From contig JAJDTE010000149.1 of assembly GCA_022827325.1 (NCBI GenBank), positions 1-25,761 on the forward strand: DNA of 25,761 nt. Direction: 5' to 3'. Of this stretch, positions 16,469-23,614 are shown piece by piece. The position numbers and the translations under genes are program-made. The DNA comes from VYFG01 sp022827325. Lineage in GTDB: Bacteria; Pseudomonadota; Gammaproteobacteria; Arenicellales; Poriferihabitantaceae. How positions within the stretch are numbered: the stretch's first letter is position 1; every line of letters starts with the position of its first letter. A model generated the notes under the pieces. The model saw nothing but the letters and a program-made list of their open reading frames with translations, was not told where the DNA came from and did not search any database.

Positions 16469-17431
16469 CTATGGTCTTATAAGTTCGTAGGGGTTGCCAC
16501 TACCATCAGGGCGCGACCGGAACCAGCGGAACGTCCAGAGATACTGCTCCGGCGCCCTGCGGATCAGGTTTTCCATGGCCGCGCAGATGGCGGCGGCATC
16601 CGCCTCGGGGTCGTCGCCGCGGACACCATCCAGCGGCGGGCCGAAGGTGCATACATACCGGCCCGTCCCCGGATCCAGCCGGGTCGCGCACACGGTGACC
16701 GCGGCACCGGATGCGCGGGCAATGCGCCCCGGCGTGGTGACCATGGCCCGGGACACCCCGAAAAACGGCACGTAGACGACTTCCGCTCCCCGCCGTCCGC
16801 CGAAGTCCTCGTCCGGCACCAGTATGCACTGCCGGCCGTCCTGCAGCCCCTTGAGCAGCGGCCGCATGCCGGCATCGCGCACGATCAGGTCGAGGTCCGA
16901 CAGGCGGCATCGGCCCCTTGCCACCGCCCAGGTCAGCAGGTCGTTGTCCAGCGGTTTCATCATCGACACCGATGGACCCGCCAGCGTCATCAGCAGGCCG
17001 GTGATCTCCAGGGTCGTCAGGTGCCAGGTCACGGCCAGCACCTTGCCCGAGGCCACACGGTCCCGGTGTTCGGCAAACCCTTCCAGGTCCACCAGTTCCA
17101 GGAGGCGGCGCCTGCTGCACCACAGCGTCACCCCCAGGTCGACGATGCCGCGGCCATGGGCGCGGAAATGCGCCTTGAGCAGTCTTTGCCGCTCCGCCCC
17201 CGAAAGCTCGGGAAAACACAGCGCCAGGTTCACCGCGGCAATCTGCCGGCGTTTCTTGTTGCCGTGACGGAAAAGGTCGCCGACCAGGGCGCCCAGCACC
17301 ATCACCCAGCGCCGCGGCAGGTGGCCCAAAATTCTCAGGGCGCCCAGCAGCAGCCAGGTTCCCCAGTACCGGGGCCGCAGGAAAGACCGGTGGAATTCCG
17401 CCGGGTTCCTGGTCCGGCCCGGCTCAGCCAT
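16469..17431 (-). CDS. Lipid A biosynthesis acyltransferase, LpxL/HtrB family
   Basis: Inner-membrane lysophospholipid acyltransferase-type enzyme that would add a secondary acyl chain to lipid A or an amphiphile. The 320-residue protein has a hydrophobic N-terminal segment (about residues 23-50) and the HX4E catalytic motif at His137-Glu142 (WHLTTLE). DEDFGG around residue 210 and PEQYLWTFRWFRSRP near the C-terminus match the usual HtrB ending (W..RRFK/R..). I set the start at 17431 because its ATG overlaps the upstream stop as ATGGCTGA; an ATG at 17497 would run 74 bp into the upstream gene remnant. The upstream partner is now only a stump, so the gene may have lost its original promoter. 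It is GC-rich compared with neuB next door. Confidence 0.85.
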   Translation of the reverse strand: MAEPGRTRNPAEFHRSFLRPRYWGTWLLLGALRILGHLPRRWVMVLGALVGDLFRHGNKKRRQIAAVNLALCFPELSGAERQRLLKAHFRAHGRGIVDLGVTLWCSRRRLLELVDLEGFAEHRDRVASGKVLAVTWHLTTLEITGLLMTLAGPSVSMMKPLDNDLLTWAVARGRCRLSDLDLIVRDAGMRPLLKGLQDGRQCILVPDEDFGGRRGAEVVYVPFFGVSRAMVTTPGRIARASGAAVTVCATRLDPGTGRYVCTFGPPLDGVRGDDPEADAAAICAAMENLIRRAPEQYLWTFRWFRSRPDGSGNPYELIRP

Positions 17432-17576
17432 GGCTGCCGGCCGCGGGGACCGGGAGGAATTGCCGGTAGGACGCGTCCCTGGCCGCCAGCCACTCAAGGT
17501 CCCTGACGCGATCGATATCCCGCAGTTCCGGGAGCCGGTAAAGCCGGCGCCCCTGCATCCGAATCATTTCCAAGAC
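17424..17576 (-). pseudogene. C-terminal stump of a DUF2064/TIGR04282-like protein
   Basis: The last 50 or so codons of a gene are preserved. They end in a segment of the type VLEMIRMQGRRLYRLPELR followed by DIDRVRDLEWL, which matches the C-terminal pattern (helix, LPxLxDIDxxxDL) of DUF2064 nucleotidyltransferase-fold glycosyltransferase-like proteins. Its TGA overlaps the acyltransferase ATG by 8 bp, which shows this was once a complete, coupled upstream gene. The rest is missing: upstream the frame loses resemblance by about 17576. The family call comes from a short motif, so a related sugar-nucleotide transferase is possible. Confidence 0.5.
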
Positions 17577-17726
17577 CAGGAACAGTAAATTACCCTCGGG
17601 ACAGACCAGTGTCGAGACAGAGTGGCACAACTTCGAGAAAACATCTGTCCGGCCACCGCCAGCCGGCTGATGGCACCCAAGGTGGCGCTGGCTGGTTCAA
17701 GGGCAATCTCGGTAGTCGACATGGAG

Positions 17727-17754
17727 TGTACTGGGGCCCAATAACGTGGACACC
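17727..17754 (+). mobile_element. Orphan IS3-family-like terminal inverted repeat
   Basis: The 28-nt stretch starts TGTACTGGGGCCC and continues AATAACGTGGACACC. It has the pattern of IS3-family ends (TGTACTG...GTGGACACC). No transposase or partner end was found nearby, so it would be a decayed or excised element's scar. Confidence 0.35.
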
Positions 17755-17892
17755 ATCCGGTGCAAGGAATCTTCGCACTTACGGTGGATCAGTCTTTCCA
17801 TTTGTCCGCTGATATGGATCTGACACTAGTTCCCGGACAGAATGGATTGCCATCCCTTTCCCAAAAGTCCAGAAAACGGTTCATTGAGGGCG

Positions 17893-17912
17893 TACCTGGG
17901 GAAACCCAGGTA
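17893..17912 (-). terminator. Hairpin 30 bp downstream of neuB
   Basis: TACCTGGG (17893-17900) and CCCAGGTA (17905-17912) pair perfectly over 8 bp around a 4-nt loop, just after the neuB stop (17943). There is no T-tract on the minus strand after it, so it is at best a non-canonical terminator or a 3'-end stabiliser. Confidence 0.4.
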
Positions 17913-17942
17913 ACCACTGTATAACTCGTGTCGATAACACAG

Positions 17943-18971
17943 CTATGCCAAGTCGCTCCATTTCAGTTGCGTGTTCCTCGTGACCCGGCGGGTCAATTTC
18001 TTGCCAACGACCTTGTCGAAGTCGTAGGCCGCGATCTCGCCCGAGCCGGGACGTCGCGTCCAGATGTCTGCTTCACCGATCACATGCCCCTCGGGCAGGT
18101 CTGCATCGGCAACGACCGAGCCGCGGGCAAAGCGATAGACAGCTTCTTCCGGCTCTGAGCGCATCTTGGGGTTGTTTGCGGCAATCCAGATCTCCTTTGA
18201 GCGATCAATGAGGAACCGGAGCTCTGACGTATCCATCGCACAGGAGATGTCCGGACCCTTGCGATAACGCGTGTCGGTGTAGTGCCGTTCCAGGATGCAG
18301 GCGCCCAGCGCCACACTCGCGAGCGCCATTTCCGGCCCGATGGAGTGATCGGAAAATCCGACGACCGCGTTGGGATACGCCTCGCGTAATTCTGTCACGC
18401 CCCGGAGCGAGACAATCTCGGCGGGACTAGGGTAAAGATTTGTGCATTCAAGCAGGGCATAAGGCACATCCGCGCGCTCAAGGATGTCGACACTGGCGTG
18501 TATTGACTTGACGGTCTGCATCCCAGTCGACATGATGACAGGCTTTCCCTTTCTCGCGATGTGACGAATCAACGGCAGGTTGTCGGACTCGCCAGAACCA
18601 ATCTTGTAAGCGGGTACGTCGAGTTCGTCCAGGAAATCTGCCGCTGCACGAGAGAATGGAGTGGAAATCCAGATCATTCCAAGATCTTCGGTATAGCGCT
18701 TCAGCTCTGCTTCATCCTCGCGGCTCAGCGCGCATTGTTCCATCAGATCCCAGATTGAGATGTCCGCATTCGGCGGAAATATTCCCTTGGCCTCCTCGGT
18801 CATCTCGTCTTCGATGATGTGGGTCTGATGCTTGATCATTTCGCAGCCTGCCGTCGCAGCCTGCCAAACCATCTTCTTGGCTACCGGGAGACTTCCCCCA
18901 TGGTTGATGCCGATCTCGGCAATCACCAGAGGAGGATGCTCGATACCGATCCGGCGAGTGGCAATTTTCAT
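17943..18971 (-). CDS. neuB: N-acetylneuraminate/legionaminate synthase (NeuB family)
   Basis: Condenses phosphoenolpyruvate with ManNAc or a diacetamido-dideoxyhexose to form the C9 nonulosonic acid. The 342 residues show VIAEIGINHGGS (about 16-27), MIKHQTHIIEDEM (about 45-57), YKIGSGESDNLPLI (about 122-135), MSTGMQT (147-153), GFSDHSIG (205-212) and an ILERHYTD segment (226-233). An SAF-type antifreeze-like domain follows from about 275 to the end. KHQTHI with the downstream EDEM reminded me of legionaminate synthases (LegI/PtmC), but this is not decisive. The start at 18971 places the TIM-barrel motif at its usual distance; an ATG at 19010 is possible. It stands apart from neuC and neuA, separated by the acyltransferase region, and has its own upstream TATAAT box. 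Confidence 0.93.
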   Translation of the reverse strand: MKIATRRIGIEHPPLVIAEIGINHGGSLPVAKKMVWQAATAGCEMIKHQTHIIEDEMTEEAKGIFPPNADISIWDLMEQCALSREDEAELKRYTEDLGMIWISTPFSRAAADFLDELDVPAYKIGSGESDNLPLIRHIARKGKPVIMSTGMQTVKSIHASVDILERADVPYALLECTNLYPSPAEIVSLRGVTELREAYPNAVVGFSDHSIGPEMALASVALGACILERHYTDTRYRKGPDISCAMDTSELRFLIDRSKEIWIAANNPKMRSEPEEAVYRFARGSVVADADLPEGHVIGEADIWTRRPGSGEIAAYDFDKVVGKKLTRRVTRNTQLKWSDLA

Positions 18972-19036
18972 AGTCCGTTCAACCTGTTTCTCGATCCGCC
19001 TTGCTGTCATATTTGATGAATATTTTCCAGAGTGGA

Positions 19037-19042
19037 ATTATA
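19037..19042 (-). promoter_or_regulatory. Candidate -10 box for neuB
   Basis: A perfect TATAAT on the minus strand lies about 66 bp upstream of the neuB ATG at 18971. No good -35 box is seen 16-18 bp upstream of it, so it would need an activator. The site would allow either the 19010 or the 18971 start. Confidence 0.35.
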
Positions 19043-19380
19043 TTCCCCCATCTCCAGACAAGGAACTTTGACCATGCCATCCGGGACTTGCGGGAGCCCC
19101 GGAGTCATCACCAAATTATTCGCAGTTGGAACTGCCGGGCGAAAATCCTTCTTTGGGATTGGGAAAATTCCTTCTTGAACCAGCCGATCCGATAAAATCA
19201 TGTGCCATGAGCATTGGTGTACAGCTGATGCCACAGAAAGAATCAAATTCTACCGTATAGGCAAGATATTCGTTAACAGTACAGCCCCTCGCTTACTGGA
19301 AACAGCCGCTCAATGGTATATCCCCTAACGGCATTCCATGAAATTTCCAACCAGGAACCAGACAACTGGCAACTTACAAC
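19043..19380. other. Divergent intergenic region between neuB and the capsule gene
   Basis: About 340 bp hold no recognisable gene. It must carry control signals for both divergent genes. The sequence is AT-richer than the cluster to its left, and the short open frames show no family features. Confidence 0.5.
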
Positions 19381-20550
19381 ATGATTGAAGACGCTGATTT
19401 GGTCTATCCCCCGGATAATGCCTCTATAATAGGTATCGGTCTGAAAGAGTACCAACGCAGCCTGATTCGCGGTCTTTCAGGGGGGCGTTCCGTCTTGTTC
19501 AAGTCCGCGCCGTGGATTGCGGCACGATCAAGCCCAATACGGTCAGAATTGCTAGAAACCGCCATTTATTCAGCAATCAAGCAACCGAAAAGCGATTTGG
19601 TCCGTTCGGTCAAACGAAGCTTTCTGAAGGGTCAGTACAACTGGTGCTATCGCCGCTTTTCTCAACAAACACCACTCATCGTGGCTTGCTGGAATGGAAC
19701 GAAAGGGTACCGTCTTTTGGCAATGGAAGCCGCTCGGGCGCTGGGACATGCGACGCTCTATCTTGAGCTGGCGCCCTTACCTGGGCGAATCACCGTAGAT
19801 CTCCTGGGAATCAACTATAACAGTAGCCTACCGCATCGAGCAGATTTCTATCTCACCTGGTTGGACAATCAGGGGGGAGTTGATTCTTCGGCATGGCGAC
19901 AGCTCCGGGTCGGATTGAAGCCTCGCACAGCTTCTCAGCGTACCGATGTAGGACAGCAGCCGGCTTCAGAGAATTTGGCCGGGGACCAATATGTTTTCTG
20001 TCCACTCCAGGTGCCGGGCGACAGCCAGGTTACCATTTTCGGCGACTGGGTCCCATCAGTCGAGGCACTGATCGGATATTTTGCACAAGTCAGCACCACA
20101 TTACCCCACGGTTATCACCTGCGCATCAAGGAGCATCCGAGCGCAAAGGTCTCCTTTGCCAGGCAACTGGCCTCAGTCGCAGGAAATCGTATCCGGGTAG
20201 ACAATGAAACCAACACGCTGGAACAGGTTGCACATGCAAAGGCTGTGGTCACTATCAATTCGTCTGTCGGATTTGAAAGCCTCTTCTTCGATAAGCCCGT
20301 AATCGTCCTCGGTCATGCGTTTTATGGGATAGAAGGAGTGGCGGTGAAGGCCAAGTCCCTTGATCATTTGTCCGTTCTGCTTTCTGCACCCGATTCACTT
20401 GGCTTCGATGAGAAAATTCGCAACGCCTTCATGACCTATGTTACAGCTGTCCATTTTCCAGATGAGGCTTCGGTCTTGGCGGGCCGAATCACACTTACCG
20501 ATATCATCGCGCGTGATAGGGCACGGGACGATGTCTTGCAAGAACTTTAG
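19381..20550 (+). CDS. Capsular polysaccharide biosynthesis protein, KpsS/LipB-like (PF05159)
   Basis: Member of the Capsule_synth family. The characterised members KpsS and KpsC are beta-Kdo transferases that build the lipid-linked poly-Kdo primer of group 2 capsules. In the 389 residues I see ACWNGTKGYRLLAMEAARAL (about 102-121), LYLELAPLPGRITVDLLGIN (about 126-145), YVFCPLQVPGDSQV (about 204-217), LRIKEHPSAK (about 247-256) and TINSSVGFESLFFDKPVIVLG (about 291-311). The last segment is the family's C-terminal donor-site motif. No signal peptide, so cytoplasmic face of the inner membrane. It stands alone on this strand; no kpsDEMT export genes are visible. CMP-Kdo is the likely donor, which links it functionally to the GT30 genes. 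No good ribosome binding site precedes 19381, so the exact start is uncertain. Confidence 0.8.
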   Translation: MIEDADLVYPPDNASIIGIGLKEYQRSLIRGLSGGRSVLFKSAPWIAARSSPIRSELLETAIYSAIKQPKSDLVRSVKRSFLKGQYNWCYRRFSQQTPLIVACWNGTKGYRLLAMEAARALGHATLYLELAPLPGRITVDLLGINYNSSLPHRADFYLTWLDNQGGVDSSAWRQLRVGLKPRTASQRTDVGQQPASENLAGDQYVFCPLQVPGDSQVTIFGDWVPSVEALIGYFAQVSTTLPHGYHLRIKEHPSAKVSFARQLASVAGNRIRVDNETNTLEQVAHAKAVVTINSSVGFESLFFDKPVIVLGHAFYGIEGVAVKAKSLDHLSVLLSAPDSLGFDEKIRNAFMTYVTAVHFPDEASVLAGRITLTDIIARDRARDDVLQEL

Positions 20551-20635
20551 ATCGATGTTGTAGTGCGTTGTGGAAAACAAACATTCCTTGGCGGGTCAAC
20601 TCCGCCCTGCAGCTGACTTTTCAATGGATGCTGTC

Positions 20636-20697
20636 GAAAAGGATAATGTTGGCAAACCTAACTGATTCATGAAACGAAAATGATAATGTTGGGTAAC
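20636..20697 (+). repeat. Two-copy 22-nt direct repeat, 40-bp period
   Basis: GAAAAGGATAATGTTGGCAA plus AC (20636-20657) and GAAAATGATAATGTTGGGTA plus AC (20676-20697) match at 19 of 22 positions. The spacing of 40 bp is close to four helical turns, which would suit a pair of protein-binding sites; a duplicated remnant is equally possible. Confidence 0.55.
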
Positions 20698-20709
20698 AGG
20701 CAAGCATCT

Positions 20710-20729
20710 AGCCGGTGGAGTTGCCGGCT
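20710..20729 (+). terminator. Weak stem-loop after the capsule gene
   Basis: AGCCGG (20710-20715) pairs with CCGGCT (20724-20729) over an 8-nt loop and is followed by a short T-rich run. It lies 160 bp past the capsule gene stop, and its short stem makes it only a possible terminator. Confidence 0.3.
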
Positions 20730-20897
20730 GTTTCCTTACAGGACCTTCAGTGATGGGATTTGTATAGCCTTTTTCATTTAATTCTGAACTTCTCAAAGTA
20801 GTCATATCCCCAATCTAAAATTTTATTGATCCATAAAACTGAACCCGGCTTCGGAATGAAATAGTGGTAAGTCATTCCAACTGTAAATGGCGTTGAA

Positions 20898-21986
20898 TTA
20901 AATTCCGGCTTGGCGCGCCTGCGCTGCAACGCTGGCAATCATTTCTATCGCCTTGTATCTCTTGTTAGATATGTGACAAGAGTCGTGTTTAAAAAAAGGG
21001 TAGGAGTGGTAGGTCAATGCGCACAGGCCCAATTTCTCGGACCATTTCTGCAAGTTTTTGTTTTCTGAAATTAAGAAGTGGTTCGAAGTCTGGGCTATGA
21101 CTTGGTTGAGGGCTACCTGTCGTTTCTTTCTGAGTAAAGGTAATGCATCGTCGCCATAGATCCAACGGTTTGGAGGAAGAGTGCACGAATTATTCGTAAA
21201 CCAATATGTATTCTTGAGGCATAATTCCAGGACCCTGGCAAGTGAAAATCTCGGCGGCCACTCTAGGCAGTTTACTTCATTGGTTCCTACCTCCATGTTC
21301 CAACCATGAACTGGGTGGAATGTATATGGCTTAAAAATATAACTAATTCCAGGTGCAGTTGGCTTGGGATGTCTACCTATCAGTTGTTGGACTACGGAAA
21401 AGGCGTACGAGTTACTGTTGTTTACTTCCCTAAATAAGCCAAGCGGTCTGTAAAAATTTTCCTTGCACTCGTTGTTCCGACGAACCATCTCTTCGATGGT
21501 TTCTTTTACTCCATCGAAGGGCTGCATCACCGTGCCGATTTGCTGCACATAGGTAGGCTTATTTTTGCAATCCATATCTCCTGTGTGGACGACTGCATAT
21601 AGCCAAGTTTCCTCCCCCCGCACATTTGGTTCGAGAGCATCGTCTTTACAGTAACTTGAACAGCTACTAATGTTGGAGCCGATATTGCTTTTTGGCGATC
21701 CGCTATAAATATCTTTACATTTCTCTGGCCCAGCACGGGTTGTGATGGCTGAACCAGTCACCAAGTCACGAACAACAACATAGGCATGCAAAGGCCTGTA
21801 CTTCCCTCCGTCTATGGTTGGAACATAATGATCATCGTCAATTCTAGTATAGCCGATGCTGATTTTTACGCCCTCAACAATGACCTCTTGGTTCGGTCTT
21901 TCTCCTGAGCGCATCAGAAAAAGTGAAACCACCATTATTAGTACCAAGACAGGCAACATCCATTTCATGAATTGTCTCGGCTTCAT
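20898..21986 (-). CDS. Cys-rich membrane-anchored protein of unknown function
   Basis: I do not recognise a family. The 362-residue protein has one N-terminal hydrophobic segment (about residues 9-25) preceded by positive charges, so it is probably anchored in the inner membrane with the rest in the periplasm. About ten Cys residues are spread through the soluble part (near 90, 109, 113, 140, 174, 240, 256, 268, 322, 337), which suggests disulfides. The stretch RPLGLFREVNNSNSYAFSVV (about 180-199), followed by HPVHGWN (about 224-230), weakly recalls NSNS(F/Y)-type hydrolase or toxin domains, but this is only a resemblance. The ATG at 21986 has a fair GAGAG ribosome-binding sequence. The gene follows the lipoprotein gene by 89 bp on the same strand, so they may be cotranscribed. 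Its base composition is clearly AT-richer than the integrase region, which suggests a different origin. Confidence 0.7.
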   Translation of the reverse strand: MKPRQFMKWMLPVLVLIMVVSLFLMRSGERPNQEVIVEGVKISIGYTRIDDDHYVPTIDGGKYRPLHAYVVVRDLVTGSAITTRAGPEKCKDIYSGSPKSNIGSNISSCSSYCKDDALEPNVRGEETWLYAVVHTGDMDCKNKPTYVQQIGTVMQPFDGVKETIEEMVRRNNECKENFYRPLGLFREVNNSNSYAFSVVQQLIGRHPKPTAPGISYIFKPYTFHPVHGWNMEVGTNEVNCLEWPPRFSLARVLELCLKNTYWFTNNSCTLPPNRWIYGDDALPLLRKKRQVALNQVIAQTSNHFLISENKNLQKWSEKLGLCALTYHSYPFFKHDSCHISNKRYKAIEMIASVAAQARQAGI

Positions 21987-22075
21987 TGTTGATTTCTCTC
22001 AACTGCAGTAGTTCACCCTGATATCCCAGGAAAATTGAACCGATTTTTGTGCCCAGATTGATTGGAAATTGCGAA

Positions 22076-23614
22076 TTACTCCTCTCTCTCAGCCCCGAAG
22101 ACACCGAAAACGACCTGCCCTGAATTGCCGCCCGCAGCCGCCCGCCGGCCGTTGACCACACCCGCCGCCTCCTCGGCGTTCGGACCGTAAAAATCCCCGA
22201 TCATGGCGCCGGAGAATCCCCGGGTGCTCGTTGCATTCGGATTGTCCGGGTCGGTGTCCCGACCAGCCCATGACGCGACAAAGCGCCCCCCGGAAATATC
22301 GCCGTCGGAAATGGCAATCGAGGCCGTGGTCGGCAATTCTGTCCAGCCATCCCCGTCTTCCGGTGTGGCCTGCATCCAGAGGCCGGTCACTTCTCCGGTG
22401 ACCGTAAGGGCGCCCAGATCCGCTTCCAGACTGAGAGGGCCCCACAGGCCTGTCCGGTTATAGCGGTAGTTCGGCCTGTTGACATCATTCACAATACGGA
22501 TACTGAATTGCCCGGAATAGCCGGCCGTTCCTGCCGGAAGGTCTTCCGGGTCGGTCCTGACACCGTATACCAGATAGCCGTCGTACACAGGGTCGTCAGC
22601 ATGATGACCAAGGGACCTGTCGTCTGCCTGATCCGGGTGGAATGTTCCAAACTCATACCCCCAGTAGGCCAGTTTGTAGTAGTCCCGGTTCAACACATGC
22701 GGTTCCGTGGTGCTGAGAGGGTCCTGTGTAATCTGGTATCCGTCATAGGGACGGCTGCCATTGCCGCCTTTCGTGATGAAAAGCGCATTGTCCGGCCAAG
22801 CCAAGTCGTTGTCCCGGAACTTGTCTTCCGGAAAATTCACCACATGCTGCCGCCCGTTCACGATGAAGACCGCCGTCGCTCCGCCATCAGCGTTTTCCGT
22901 GATCGAGGCCACATAGGCCGAACTGCTCCCGGGGATCGTCCTGCCGCCCGAACCTCCTTCCGGCCCCCAGTACCGCTCGATCGATGAACTCAGGGTCCTG
23001 AACGGCGTTCCCCGCATGCTGTCCACGGTGTCCGCGGCACTGTCGGCGTGTGTAGGCGCAACGTATCCGTCGCTGGTTCCGGACAGCTGCGGGTCAGGGT
23101 CCGGGACCAGTCCGATCTTCGCGGAGTCCACGAACTGCGTGGTCAGGAGGTAAGACTGTCCTGGAATCCCTCCCGACAGCCGCACGATGACGTAATTGCC
23201 CTTCTGCAGGATGCTGCGGTCAATGACCACCACCCAGCTGCCCGCCGTGCCCGGTATTTCGTCTCCGTCCGCGTCGTAGACCTGAATGAACGGATTGGCC
23301 TCCCCGGACGCGGTGACCGTGAGGGCGCCTTCCTCTTCGATGCCAACCCTGAAATGGTCCACGTCGGTGGCCGAGTCGATTCTTCCCGTGGTGGGAGAAC
23401 CGGGCATGATGGTCGTGGCGTCGGCCGGCGTGTCCGGGTGGTCATTGTTGCCGGAATCCCCGCCAGTGTTGCCCGTGCCGGGCATTCCGCCTGACCCGGA
23501 ACCTCCGCCCCCACCACAGGCGGCCAGGGTCAGGCTGAGGAACACGGCGGCAAGCATCGACCGGATTTTTTCCGTTCCGGCGGAAGAACGGGTTGCGGGA
23601 GGTTTCTGTTTCAT
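22076..23614 (-). CDS. Lipoprotein with PPC domain and TbpB-like C-terminal barrel
   Basis: Predicted outer-membrane lipoprotein of 512 residues. The signal peptide runs to the lipobox LAAC (Cys33), followed by a Gly/Ser linker. Residues about 60-163 form a bacterial pre-peptidase C-terminal (PPC)-like beta-domain (DTPADATTI, GRIDSATDVDHFRV, FIQVYDADGDEI). The C-terminal 110 residues (GLWGPLSLEADL, GGRFVASWAG, GAMIGDFYGPNAEEAAGVV, VVFGVFGA) match the small beta-barrel of transferrin-binding-protein-B-like solute-binding proteins. True TbpB is iron-related, but most such short relatives have unknown ligands. I place the start at 23614 because AGAGGAAGAGAACGATG gives a good ribosome binding site right before the signal peptide. 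The frame is open far upstream into the integrase, so an automatic call could wrongly merge the two. Confidence 0.85.
   Translation of the reverse strand: MKQKPPATRSSAGTEKIRSMLAAVFLSLTLAACGGGGGSGSGGMPGTGNTGGDSGNNDHPDTPADATTIMPGSPTTGRIDSATDVDHFRVGIEEEGALTVTASGEANPFIQVYDADGDEIPGTAGSWVVVIDRSILQKGNYVIVRLSGGIPGQSYLLTTQFVDSAKIGLVPDPDPQLSGTSDGYVAPTHADSAADTVDSMRGTPFRTLSSSIERYWGPEGGSGGRTIPGSSSAYVASITENADGGATAVFIVNGRQHVVNFPEDKFRDNDLAWPDNALFITKGGNGSRPYDGYQITQDPLSTTEPHVLNRDYYKLAYWGYEFGTFHPDQADDRSLGHHADDPVYDGYLVYGVRTDPEDLPAGTAGYSGQFSIRIVNDVNRPNYRYNRTGLWGPLSLEADLGALTVTGEVTGLWMQATPEDGDGWTELPTTASIAISDGDISGGRFVASWAGRDTDPDNPNATSTRGFSGAMIGDFYGPNAEEAAGVVNGRRAAAGGNSGQVVFGVFGAEREE

Larger units (their letters stand above)
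17577..17942. other. Rearranged non-coding junction
   Basis: About 365 bp without a convincing gene lie between the DUF2064-like stump and neuB. They contain an orphan IS3-like terminal sequence (17727-17754) and a perfect hairpin (17893-17912). A 67-codon open frame on the plus strand (17609-17812) overlaps the IS-like end and has no family features. Confidence 0.55.
20551..20897. other. Convergent intergenic region with a repeat pair and weak hairpin
   Basis: About 350 bp lie between the capsule gene and the convergent membrane-protein gene. It holds a 22-nt repeat pair at 20636-20657 and 20676-20697, and a stem-loop AGCCGG/CCGGCT at 20710-20729 followed by a T-rich stretch (GTTTCCTT) on the plus strand. 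No gene is convincing. Confidence 0.55.

Noticed and set aside
20636..20697. CRISPR array.
   Set aside because: Only two imperfect 22-nt copies with an 18-nt spacer, and no cas genes.
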